This document shows, piece after piece, positions 6,224-12,988 of a stretch of 15,458 nt of DNA. The notes under the pieces were generated by a model that was not told where the DNA came from, made no database searches, and saw nothing but the letters and a program-made list of their open reading frames with translations. Where the stretch lies: contig CAIZKE010000082.1 of the NCBI GenBank assembly GCA_903933475.1, positions 1-15,458 on the forward strand, given 5' to 3'. Origin of the DNA: an uncultured Alphaproteobacteria bacterium. Its GTDB lineage: Bacteria > Pseudomonadota > Alphaproteobacteria > Caulobacterales > Caulobacteraceae. The translations under genes were made by a program, and so were the position numbers. Every line of letters starts with the position of its first letter. Position 1 is the stretch's first letter.

Positions 6224-8065
6224 CTAGCCTGCGGCCTCGGTGAACTGCAGGGCGGCGAAGCGGGCGTAGAGGCCGCCCCGGGCCGTCAGCTCGGCATGGG
6301 TTCCGGTCTCCACGACCCGCCCTTCGTCCATCACCACGATCCGGTCGGCCTTTAGGACCGTGGCCAACCTGTGCGCGATGACCAGTGTGGTCCGCCCGCG
6401 CATGGCCGCGTCGAGGGCCTCCTGGACCAGCTTCTCGTTTTCCGCATCGAGGGCGCTCGTGGCTTCGTCCAGCAGCAGGATCGGCGCCTGGCGGACCAGG
6501 GCCCGGGCGATGGCGAGACGCTGCCTCTGGCCTCCCGACAGGCCCCGGGCGCGCTCTCCAAGGGGGGTCTCGAACCCTTCCGGAAGTCCCGCGATAAAGC
6601 CCTCCGCCTGGGCGGCACGGGCGGCGGCGAAGATCTCGTCGGGCGCCGCGCCTTCACGGCCGAAGGCGATGTTGTCGGTGGCCGAGCCTGAGAACAGGGG
6701 ACTGTCCTGCGCCACCAGGGCGGCCTGGGCGCGGATGTCCCGGGGATCTGCCCGCCTCAGGTCCACCCCATCGATGCGGACGACGCCGCCCACGGGATCG
6801 TAGAACCGCAGGAGGAGGCGGAAGACCGTGCTCTTGCCGGCGCCGGAGGGCCCGACCAGGGCGACCCGTTCGCCGGGTGCCACGGTGAGGGTCAGGCCAT
6901 TGAGGGCCGGCGCGGCCTCCCGGCCCGGATAGGCGAAGACGACATCCTCGAACCGGATCTCACCCCGCCCGGGCAGTTTCTGGGCGTCAGCCGGCACCGC
7001 GATCCCCGGCTGGGCGGACAGGAGTTCGGCGATCCGTTCCATGGCACCGGCGGCCTTCTGGAGATCGCCCCACATCTCCCCGAGGGCCCCGACGGAACTG
7101 GCGGCGAAGACCGAAAGGAAGGCGAACTGGAACAGGGCACCCCAGGACAGCTCGCCCCTCTGCCCGGCGTGGACCCCCAGCCAGAACACAGCCACCACGC
7201 CGCCGAACACCAGCATGATGGAGGCTGCGGTCATGATGGCGCGGGCCGTCATTCGCCTCAGGGAGGTGCGGAACGAGCGCTCGACGGCGGCGCCGAAGCG
7301 GTCCGAGGCGGTCCGCTCGCGCCCGAAGGCCTGCACGGTCTCCAGGGCGTCCAGGGTCTCGCCCGCATGGCCAACCGCCCGGGCGAACTCGTCCTGGGTC
7401 GCGGTGGTCAGGTTGCGCAGGGGCCGGGCGAACAGGAACAGGGGCACCACGACCACGGGAATGATCAGCAAGACCAGCAGGGTCAGCTTGGGGCTCACCC
7501 AGAGCATAAGGACCAGCGACCCGATCATGATCAGGGTGTTGCGAAGGAAGACCGAGGCCGTGGTGGCCAGGAGGTTCTCGATGATCTGGATGTCGGTGGT
7601 CAGGCGGGACAGGACCTCGCCTGTGCGGGTGGCGATGAAGAAGGCCGGGTCCAGGGTCAGGATGTGGCCATAGACCGACTTGCGCAGGTCAGCCACGATC
7701 CGCTCGCCGAGCCGGGTCACCCAGTAATAGCGAAGGGCGGTGAACAGGCCGAGGGCCACGGCCACGGCACCCAGCAGCCAGAACCAGCGGTCCACGGAAT
7801 CTCCGCTCCGGTTCGAGGTCAGGTGTTCGACCAGCAGGCGCACCGCGCCGCTCATGCCCAGGGTGGCCGAGGAGGTCGCCACCATGAGGAGACAGGCGAT
7901 GAAGGTCTCGAAGCTGTGCGCCTTCAGGATCGGCCAGAGGGCCGAAAGGGCCGAGAGCTTGCGCGTGGAGCTGCGCCGCTCGGCGGCGGACTGCATGTCC
8001 TGCGCCAGCGCCCCGCCTGCGCTTGGACGCCCTTCAACCGCGGATTCCGACAAACCGTCCGACAT
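6224..8065 (-). CDS. ABCB/MsbA-type ABC exporter (fused permease-ATPase)
   Basis: A 613-residue half-transporter. A variable N-terminus of about 45 residues is followed by a six-helix exporter domain (about 50-345), then an ATPase with Walker A GPSGAGKS (405-412), Q453 in VAQDSPLFSG, signature LSGGQRQR (509-516), Walker B ILLLDEATSALD (Asp533, Glu534) and switch His565. Architecture and motif spelling match the MsbA/multidrug/lipid exporter group; the substrate cannot be read from sequence. It has no C39 domain and no adaptor gene, so it is probably unrelated to the peptide cassette. ATG 8065 has a G-rich upstream stretch (AAGGGCGGGG) suitable for ribosome binding. It is divergent from rpmE and converges on the island's right boundary. 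Confidence 0.93.
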   Translation of the reverse strand: MSDGLSESAVEGRPSAGGALAQDMQSAAERRSSTRKLSALSALWPILKAHSFETFIACLLMVATSSATLGMSGAVRLLVEHLTSNRSGDSVDRWFWLLGAVAVALGLFTALRYYWVTRLGERIVADLRKSVYGHILTLDPAFFIATRTGEVLSRLTTDIQIIENLLATTASVFLRNTLIMIGSLVLMLWVSPKLTLLVLLIIPVVVVPLFLFARPLRNLTTATQDEFARAVGHAGETLDALETVQAFGRERTASDRFGAAVERSFRTSLRRMTARAIMTAASIMLVFGGVVAVFWLGVHAGQRGELSWGALFQFAFLSVFAASSVGALGEMWGDLQKAAGAMERIAELLSAQPGIAVPADAQKLPGRGEIRFEDVVFAYPGREAAPALNGLTLTVAPGERVALVGPSGAGKSTVFRLLLRFYDPVGGVVRIDGVDLRRADPRDIRAQAALVAQDSPLFSGSATDNIAFGREGAAPDEIFAAARAAQAEGFIAGLPEGFETPLGERARGLSGGQRQRLAIARALVRQAPILLLDEATSALDAENEKLVQEALDAAMRGRTTLVIAHRLATVLKADRIVVMDEGRVVETGTHAELTARGGLYARFAALQFTEAAG

Positions 8066-8185
8066 CTGGACCCCGCCCTTGCTCTACCGGCGCGCCTTGC
8101 TGTAAAAGGCGCGCTTTCCGCCCGTCGGCCTCCCGGAGGGCGGCGTACTGACACTGGCCGCTCCTTTACGTCGGATGACCCCGAG
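8066..8185. promoter_or_regulatory. Divergent promoter/leader region of the ABC exporter and rpmE
   Basis: These 120 bp separate two divergent genes and should hold both promoters. A nested inverted repeat lies upstream of rpmE: CCGCCC and GGGCGG arms around a CTCCCGGAG palindrome, roughly 8119-8145. It could be an rpmE mRNA leader structure or simply GC-rich sequence. I could not assign convincing -35/-10 elements. Confidence 0.3.
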
Positions 8186-8410
8186 ATGAAACAAGACACC
8201 CATCCCGACTATCACTTCATCACCGTGGTGATGACGGACGGCACCAGCTATCCGACCCGTTCGACCTACGGGAAGGAAGGGGCGACCCTCAACCTCGACA
8301 TCGATCCCAAGACCCACCCGGCCTGGACCGGCGGCAACCAGCAGCTCCTGGACCGCGGCGGCCGTGTTTCGCGCTTCAACGCCAAGTTCGGCGGCTTCAC
8401 TCGCAAGTAG
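8186..8410 (+). CDS. rpmE: 50S ribosomal protein L31
   Basis: A 74-residue protein beginning MKQDTHPDYHFITVVMTDGT and carrying the L31 signature (LNLDIDPKTHPAWTGGNQ, GGRVSRFNAKFGGF). It is a component of the large ribosomal subunit. It lacks all cysteines, so it is the zinc-free (C-minus) form of L31, as expected in many alphaproteobacteria. It starts at ATG 8186 and stops at TAG 8408-8410. It is divergent from the ABC exporter and convergent with rcdA, with hairpin repeats immediately downstream. Confidence 0.97.
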   Translation: MKQDTHPDYHFITVVMTDGTSYPTRSTYGKEGATLNLDIDPKTHPAWTGGNQQLLDRGGRVSRFNAKFGGFTRK

Positions 8411-8412
8411 GC

Positions 8413-8526
8413 GGTCAGCCCGCGAAGGCGGGCCGGGGGCGCAAGTCGGTGGTTAGCCCGCGAAGGCTGACCTCGGCGGCTGTTTGTCGGTCAGCCCGCG
8501 AAGGCTGACCTCAGGCGGTCGATCTG
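8413..8526. repeat. Three hairpin repeats at exact 38-bp period between rpmE and rcdA
   Basis: Three 22-bp near-palindromes start at 8413, 8451 and 8489. The consensus is GGTCAGCC, loop CGCGAA, GGCTGACC. The third copy has perfect 8-bp arms; the second has a T at its fourth base, and the first has GGCGGGCC as its right arm. Copies 2 and 3 also share the following bases CTC(A)GGCGG, so the unit is a degenerate 38-bp tandem repeat. On the minus strand copy 3 holds the last codons and stop of rcdA, and the other two copies also spell a PAFAG/SAFAG-stop. The array lies between convergent genes and probably works as a bidirectional terminator or stabilising hairpins. Confidence 0.85.
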
Positions 8527-8988
8527 CGAGGCCACCGAGTTCACCGACACCTCGACCTCAAGATACAGTTGGCGATCCATTCGTGCGACCCGCTCAAACA
8601 GGCGGTCGGTGCGCTGTGTCAGGCCTGCAAGCGCGTCCGGCAGCCGGCCCGGCCGGGATCTTCCGGGCCGGGGCTCGCCCAGCCGGTAGCGGGGATCGGC
8701 GGCGGCCGCCGCAGGCGTCTCCCCATCCCGCACGGCCTTCTGCACCAGGAGCCAGGACGATACCTGCATGAGGCGGGTCGTCAGACGCATGCTCTCGGCG
8801 GCATAGTCTGAGGCTGCCTCCCGGCCGAGACGGCGGGCCTCCATCCGGCCGGAGCCGTCGAGATAGGTCGACGCCTCCTGGACCAGGTCCATGCCTTCCC
8901 GGAAGGTTCGCTCGAAGACTTCGACCGCAGCAAGGTCAAGGACCACGCCAGCCTTGGCGGCCACGGCCGAATTCGCACCCGAGGTCAT
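8491..8988 (-). CDS. rcdA: RcdA-like DUF1465 protein, regulator of CtrA degradation
   Basis: A 165-residue helical protein of the DUF1465 family. The conserved core is FERTFREGMDLVQEASTYLDG, then SMRLTTRLMQVSSWLLVQKA, then a RYRLGE segment, a low-complexity Gly/Pro/Arg linker and a C-terminal helix with DRLFERVARMDRQLY. In Caulobacter, RcdA is an adaptor that helps deliver CtrA and other substrates to ClpXP during the cell cycle. ATG 8988 was chosen because homology starts there and a GGGAG ribosome-binding site lies 8 nt upstream; in-frame upstream codons (to 9201) are Arg/Pro-rich and overlap the DUF1192 gene. A GGGGC/GCCCC hairpin (9006-9020) lies just before the ribosome-binding site. The stop codon is embedded in a hairpin repeat. 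Confidence 0.87.
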   Translation of the reverse strand: MTSGANSAVAAKAGVVLDLAAVEVFERTFREGMDLVQEASTYLDGSGRMEARRLGREAASDYAAESMRLTTRLMQVSSWLLVQKAVRDGETPAAAAADPRYRLGEPRPGRSRPGRLPDALAGLTQRTDRLFERVARMDRQLYLEVEVSVNSVASQIDRLRSAFAG

Positions 8989-9085
8989 GCCTGGATCTCC
9001 CACGAGGGGCTGACCGCCCCGTCGATTCGCGTCTGCACAAACCTTGGGTGCGCGTTTTCGGCGCCTCGGGCAAGGGGTTGGAGGC

Positions 9086-9295
9086 TCAGTCCCCAGGCGT
9101 TTTGAAGAGGGCGTCCGCCGCATCGCGTCCCGCCGCCTTCCGGACGATCTGGGCACTGCACCGGGCGACCTCGCCCTCGAGGAGAGCGATGCGTTCTTCA
9201 AGGTCGCCCACCGAGAACAGGTCCAGGTCCTCCTTCAAGGCCAGGTCCAGGGCGGCACCCCGGCCGCGACGCGGCGATTCAGGTTCGTCGGTCAC
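9086..9295 (-). CDS. DUF1192 family small protein
   Basis: A 69-residue protein with the DUF1192 pattern: LFSVGDLEERIALLEGEVARCSAQIV followed by KAAGRDAADALFK, a short acidic helical protein typical of alphaproteobacteria with no defined biochemical role. It starts at GTG 9295, supported by a strong GGAGGGG about 5 nt upstream. It lies 97 bp upstream of rcdA on the same strand and may be cotranscribed with it. Both are divergent from the quinone oxidoreductase. Confidence 0.8.
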   Translation of the reverse strand: MTDEPESPRRGRGAALDLALKEDLDLFSVGDLEERIALLEGEVARCSAQIVRKAAGRDAADALFKTPGD

Positions 9296-9410
9296 GGACC
9301 CCTCCGAAGGTCGCCCGGCAGGGCGGATGCATGATCCCTTGGCGGCGCGCCGCCCTTGGGACTATCTGACCTGCATGGCGCGGCGCGCGCAAGGGCGAGG
9401 GAGAACCAGG
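9296..9410. promoter_or_regulatory. Divergent intergenic region with a 14-bp perfect palindrome
   Basis: The gap between the DUF1192 gene (minus) and the quinone oxidoreductase (plus) contains the perfect palindrome GGCGGCGCGCCGCC at 9341-9354, flanked by CCTT on the left and CTTGGG on the right. It could be an operator or only a GC-rich coincidence. No clear -35/-10 pair was found. Confidence 0.3.
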
Positions 9411-10403
9411 ATGGACCAGCCGATGATGACGGCCATTGCCGTCGAGGGCGGGCGGGGCGGACCAGAGGCGCTGAAGGCCGTTTCTCTGGCGCGACCGGTT
9501 CCCCGCGACGGGGAGATCCTCATCCGCGTGGCAGCGGCGGGCGTGAACCGGCCCGACCTGCTGCAGCGCATGGGCGGATATCCGCCTCCGCCGGGATCTC
9601 CGGATACCCTTGGCCTGGAAGTCGCGGGCGAGGTGGTTCAGGGCGCTGGGCGCTGGCGTGCGGGCGACCAGGTCTGCGCCCTGCTCGGCGGGGGCGGATA
9701 CGCCGAGTATGCCACGGTGGACGCCCGCCACGCCCTGCCGGTTCCTGCCGGGCTGAGCCTGGTCGAGGCCGCGGGACTACCCGAGACGATCTTCACGGTC
9801 TGGGCCAATGTCTTCGAGCACGGCGCCCTCAAGGCCGGCGAGACCCTGCTGGTCCACGGCGCCACCTCGGGCATCGGCGTCACCGCCATCCAGATGGCCA
9901 GGGCCGCGGGGGCCCGGGTGATCGCCACCGCCCGGGGGGCGGCCAAGGCGGCCCGCGCCCGGGAACTGGGTGCCGACATCGCCATCGATGCCACCGCCGA
10001 AGACTTCGGCGAGCGGGTCAAGGCCGAGGGCGGAGCGGACGTGGTGCTCGACATGGTGGGGGGCGACTATTTCGGGCGCGAGCTCGACGCCCTCCGGACC
10101 GGGGGGCGGATCGTCTTCATCGCCTCCCTGGGCGGTGCCGAGGTGGCCCTACCCATCTTCAGGCTGATGCAGAAGCGCGCCGTGGTGACCGGCTCGACCC
10201 TTCGCCCCCGGGCGCCCGACGAGAAGGCGCGGCTGGCCATGGCGGTCGAATCGACCGTCTGGCCCTGGATCACCGACGGCCGGTTCCGACCCGTGATTGA
10301 CCGGACATTCCCCCTGGAACAGGCCGCCGAAGCCCATGCCGCTCTCGAGGCGGGCGACCACGTGGGAAAGATCGTCCTGATCTGCGGCCAGGATATCGGA
10401 TGA
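9411..10403 (+). CDS. NAD(P)H:quinone oxidoreductase, PIG3/zeta-crystallin type (MDR superfamily)
   Basis: A 330-residue zinc-independent medium-chain reductase. The N-terminal GroES-like domain carries AAAGVNRPDLLQRMGGYPPP (about 41-60), and the Rossmann domain has LVHGATSGIGVTAIQ (147-161), in which the AxxGxG-type loop favours NADPH. The spelling with NRPDLLQR and GGYPPPPG is typical of PIG3-like quinone oxidoreductases, which reduce quinones or related enones. ATG 9411 has AGGGAG upstream; an in-frame ATG at 9375 would add 12 Arg-rich residues and is less likely. It is the first gene of the plus-strand metabolic region. Confidence 0.92.
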   Translation: MDQPMMTAIAVEGGRGGPEALKAVSLARPVPRDGEILIRVAAAGVNRPDLLQRMGGYPPPPGSPDTLGLEVAGEVVQGAGRWRAGDQVCALLGGGGYAEYATVDARHALPVPAGLSLVEAAGLPETIFTVWANVFEHGALKAGETLLVHGATSGIGVTAIQMARAAGARVIATARGAAKAARARELGADIAIDATAEDFGERVKAEGGADVVLDMVGGDYFGRELDALRTGGRIVFIASLGGAEVALPIFRLMQKRAVVTGSTLRPRAPDEKARLAMAVESTVWPWITDGRFRPVIDRTFPLEQAAEAHAALEAGDHVGKIVLICGQDIG

Positions 10404-10419
10404 TCGAACGCGGCGGTCC

Positions 10420-10560
10420 AACGTCAGGGCCTTGGGGGAGCCAGGTAAGAACCCGCGGCTCGGCCAGCTGCAGCTGAATGTCACCCAGGGTGTCACCACC
10501 AGCTCTCCGCTGACCCCGCCCCGGACCTTCGGCATCGAGCTCCCGTGCAAGTTCCTCTGA
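10420..10560 (+). pseudogene. Probable 3' remnant of a TonB-dependent receptor gene
   Basis: A frame without a start reads about 46 codons to TGA at 10558-10560 and ends with TSSPLTPPRTFGIELPCKFL. The ending resembles the last beta-strand of TonB-dependent outer-membrane receptors (PPRTFGIE... aromatic near the C-terminus). A strong intrinsic terminator follows 16 nt later, as expected at a true gene end. The rest of the receptor is absent, with the quinone oxidoreductase abutting the remnant. The assignment rests on the tail only. Confidence 0.42.
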
Positions 10561-10576
10561 TCTGGAATTCTTGGGG

Positions 10577-10613
10577 GGGCGCACGGTGAAAACCGTGCGC
10601 CCTGTCTGCGTTT
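10577..10613 (+). terminator. Rho-independent terminator
   Basis: A perfect 10-bp stem, GGGCGCACGG (10577-10586) and CCGTGCGCCC (10593-10602), has a TGAAAA loop and is followed by TGTCTGCGTTT. It would end transcripts from the quinone oxidoreductase/TonB-remnant side before the symporter operon. Confidence 0.85.
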
Positions 10614-10639
10614 AGGGGCGGCTGAAAGGCCATACCGGC

Positions 10640-10666
10640 TTGACAAGCCAGCCCCCGCAACATGCT
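10640..10666 (+). promoter_or_regulatory. Candidate sigma-70-type promoter for the symporter operon
   Basis: TTGACA at 10640-10645 lies between the terminator and the symporter start. A CATGCT hexamer (10661-10666) follows after 15 bp as a weak -10. The -35 match is perfect, the -10 poor. The position, about 70 nt before ATG 10736, is sensible. Confidence 0.4.
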
Positions 10667-10735
10667 CTTGTCTGCGCGGGGGAAGGAACGGCCAGGCGCA
10701 GACTTGGTCGCGAACCTGCAGGGACGGGAGACGGC

Positions 10736-12193
10736 ATGACCGTTCAGGATGTCGAAGACGAAGCTCCCGCCCGGGGCCTCCGCAGACCGCTCTCCTTCGG
10801 GACCAAGGCCTTCTATGGCGTGGGATCTGTGGCCAATGGGGCCTATGGTGCCCTCGGCGGCCTGGCCATGTTTTTCTACAGCCAGGTGGTCGGGGTCCCG
10901 CCCCATATCGTCAGCCTGGCGATCTCCGCCGTCATCTTCATCGATGGCTTCTGGGACCCCCTGATCGGCCATGGATCGGACCAGTTCCGGTCCCGGATCG
11001 GCCGGCGGCATCCCTTCCTCTACCTGGCCATGTTCCTCGTCCCGGTGGCCATCTTCCTGCGCTGGCACCCCCCGGGGTGGGATGCGTCCGCCATGTTCTG
11101 GTACATCCTCGGCACGGGCCTGTTCGTGAACCTGGCGTGGAGCCTCTACGAGATCCCGTCGGGAGCCATGGCGCCGGAACTGGCGCCCGACTACCATGAC
11201 CGGACGGTCCTCCTGGGCTATCGCTGGATGCTGGGCTCCCTCGGTACCGCCCTTGCGACCGTGTTTATCTACGGCATCTTCCTGAGGAAGACGCCCGAGC
11301 ATCCGGTCGGGCAGCTGAACGCCGACGGCTACGGGCCCCTGTCCATCGCCATCATCCTGATCTTCCTGGCGGCGGGCCTGACCATGGCCCTGGGCACCCA
11401 GAAGCAGGCCGCCGGCTTCCACCAGCGCGCGCCTGAGCCCGGCCGGACCTTTCGGGACGACTGGCGCGACGCCCTCGTCACCCTGACCAACCGAAACTTC
11501 CTGGTCGCCCTCTCCGCCCAGGTGATCGCCGGCCTGGCCTTCGGCATCGCTGCTGGCCTGGGCCTCTACTTCCAGACCTACCTCTGGGAGCTGAAGGCCC
11601 AGGACATCCTCATCCTGACGTTGATGGGGCTACCGGGGCCGATCTTCGGAGGGATCCTCGCTCCGCGCCTCGCCCGGCGCTTCGGCAAGAAAAAAGCGGC
11701 CATGGCCCTGTTCTTCATCAGCGTGATCTTTGGCCATACGCCCATGTTCCTCAAGCTGATCGGAGTGCTTCAGCTGAACGGGACCCCGGCCCTGCTCTGG
11801 GTGCTCGCTGGATTTACCTTCGTACAGGCAGTCAGCGCCATCGCCGGCTATATCCTGGCGTCCTCCATGATCGGCGACATCGTGGAGGAAGTGCAGGTCC
11901 GCACCGGGCGGCGCGCCGAGGGACTCCTGACCACCGCCGACAGCCTGCCCAGCAAGATCGTCAACGCCATCGCCGCCCTCGTCCCGGGCCTGATCCTTAC
12001 CGCCGTCGCCTTTCCGACCAAGGCCCAGCCCAGCGAAAGGACCATGGAGCTGATCACCCAGGTGGGCTGGCTCTACCTGCCGACAGTCATCGTGCTCTTC
12101 CTGGCGTCCATCGCCACCTGGTCCTTCTACCGTCTGGATGAGGCGGCCCATGCCCGCAACCTTGAGGCCATCTCGGGAGACCCACCCCCGTGA
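10736..12193 (+). CDS. GPH-family MFS cation symporter (sugar/glycoside type)
   Basis: A 485-residue integral membrane protein with about 12 hydrophobic segments. The GPH (glycoside-pentoside-hexuronide:cation symporter) signature is at about 74-96: DPLIGHGSDQFRSRIGRRHP. A second family feature is WSLYEIPSGAMAPELAPDYHDRT in the first half. These symporters take up sugars or related solutes with Na+ or H+; the substrate is not readable and, given the neighbours, may be a non-sugar. ATG 10736 has a GGGAG ribosome-binding site; longer in-frame starts upstream would cover the promoter candidate. The stop overlaps the next gene's GTG (GTGA), so the two are translationally coupled. Confidence 0.88.
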   Translation: MTVQDVEDEAPARGLRRPLSFGTKAFYGVGSVANGAYGALGGLAMFFYSQVVGVPPHIVSLAISAVIFIDGFWDPLIGHGSDQFRSRIGRRHPFLYLAMFLVPVAIFLRWHPPGWDASAMFWYILGTGLFVNLAWSLYEIPSGAMAPELAPDYHDRTVLLGYRWMLGSLGTALATVFIYGIFLRKTPEHPVGQLNADGYGPLSIAIILIFLAAGLTMALGTQKQAAGFHQRAPEPGRTFRDDWRDALVTLTNRNFLVALSAQVIAGLAFGIAAGLGLYFQTYLWELKAQDILILTLMGLPGPIFGGILAPRLARRFGKKKAAMALFFISVIFGHTPMFLKLIGVLQLNGTPALLWVLAGFTFVQAVSAIAGYILASSMIGDIVEEVQVRTGRRAEGLLTTADSLPSKIVNAIAALVPGLILTAVAFPTKAQPSERTMELITQVGWLYLPTVIVLFLASIATWSFYRLDEAAHARNLEAISGDPPP

Positions 12194-12903
12194 CCGACGC
12201 GCCGGTCCTGACCGTCCTCCATGACGGCTGGGGCGAGCTTGTCCTCAACCGACCGGATCGGCGCAACGCTCTGGAGCCCCAGTCCGCCGCCGCCTTGCGG
12301 GAAGGCCTGGCCGCGCTTCTCGCCGGCGGGGCGCGCGTTGTCCTGCTGCGCGGCGAGGGCGGGACCTTTTGCTCCGGCCTGGATGTCGACCTCTTCCGGG
12401 GCGGCGGCGGCTGGGCCACGGACTGGACGGGCTTTCACCGGGATCTCTATGCCTGCCCCGCCCTGGTGATCTGCGCCCTTGAGCGCTACGCCATCAACGC
12501 TGGCGCCGCCCTCGCCCTGGCCTCGGACCTGATGGTGGCTGGCGAGGACGCGGTGCTGACGGTGGGGGAGGCAGCCATCGGCATGCACGCCCCCATGAAC
12601 CTGGCCTGGCTGAGGCTGAGGGCCCCGGAGTCCGTGGCCGCCCAGCTGGCCCTCGGCGCCGGACGGATGCGCGGGAGCGACCTCCACCGGCTGGGCCTGG
12701 CCTGGGCCCTGGTCCCCGACGCCGGGGTCCTCGCCCACGCCCGTGAGGCGGCAGAGCGGATGGCGGCCTGGCCGGCGGGAACCCTGGCGGGCATCAAGGC
12801 CGCCCTGCGCCGGCCCCTGCCGGAGGGGGGCGATGTCTTCGACGCCGTCCAGGCCCGTCCGGGAGAGGCAGGCGCAATGCCCTCCCGGGTCGCCCGCCCC
12901 TAG
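12190..12903 (+). CDS. Enoyl-CoA hydratase/isomerase family protein (crotonase fold)
   Basis: A 237-residue crotonase-like protein. The first oxyanion-hole region is GTFCSGLDVDLF (59-69) and the second AINAGAALALASDLMVAG (101-118), with Glu127 in VGEAAIGM near the usual catalytic position. The family hydrates or isomerises enoyl-CoA thioesters. Here the Gly-rich second motif is replaced by N-A-G-A-A, and the protein is shorter than the usual 255-260 residues, so the exact reaction is uncertain. The GTG start at 12190 overlaps the symporter stop. It ends at TAG 12901-12903, inside an 18-bp tandem repeat. Confidence 0.85.
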   Translation: MTDAPVLTVLHDGWGELVLNRPDRRNALEPQSAAALREGLAALLAGGARVVLLRGEGGTFCSGLDVDLFRGGGGWATDWTGFHRDLYACPALVICALERYAINAGAALALASDLMVAGEDAVLTVGEAAIGMHAPMNLAWLRLRAPESVAAQLALGAGRMRGSDLHRLGLAWALVPDAGVLAHAREAAERMAAWPAGTLAGIKAALRRPLPEGGDVFDAVQARPGEAGAMPSRVARP

Positions 12904-12928
12904 ATCCTGGCCCGCCCCTAGATCCTGG
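12893..12928 (+). repeat. 18-bp perfect tandem duplication across a stop codon
   Basis: CCCGCCCCTAGATCCTGG occurs twice back to back (12893-12910, 12911-12928). The first copy encodes the last residues and TAG stop of the crotonase gene. The duplication is downstream of the stop and is neutral to the protein. It is probably a recent replication-slippage event. Confidence 0.9.
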
Positions 12929-12929
12929 G

Positions 12930-12956
12930 TTGACATACCCCCCGCTCAAATGAGCG
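12930..12956 (+). promoter_or_regulatory. Candidate promoter/operator for the MDR oxidoreductase
   Basis: TTGACA (12930-12935) is followed by the inverted repeat CGCTCA-AA-TGAGCG (12943-12956), which sits where a -10 and repressor-binding site would fall, about 33 nt before ATG 12989. The arms are perfect 6-bp. A TetR-type or other dimeric regulator site is possible; the -10 is not recognisable. Confidence 0.45.
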
Positions 12957-12988
12957 TTACTCCTCACCGTTTCCCGAGAGGCCAACAC

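Noticed and set aside
7169..8410. Long plus-strand open frame (about 413 codons) opposite the ABC exporter
   Set aside because: It is rich in Gln, Gly and His with no family pattern and lies antisense to a clear ABC transporter; only its last 74 codons, the L31 gene, are real.
8413..8526. Short regular repeats resembling a CRISPR array
   Set aside because: Only three units, 16-bp intervals, strong dyad symmetry, overlap with a coding 3' end and no cas genes.
8989..9201. N-terminal extension of RcdA to 9201
   Set aside because: The extra 71 residues are Arg/Pro-rich and overlap the DUF1192 gene; ATG 8988 has a good ribosome-binding site and begins the homologous region.
10640..10735. Upstream start for the GPH symporter
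   Set aside because: The extension has no membrane or family features and covers the promoter candidate; ATG 10736 has GGGAG upstream.
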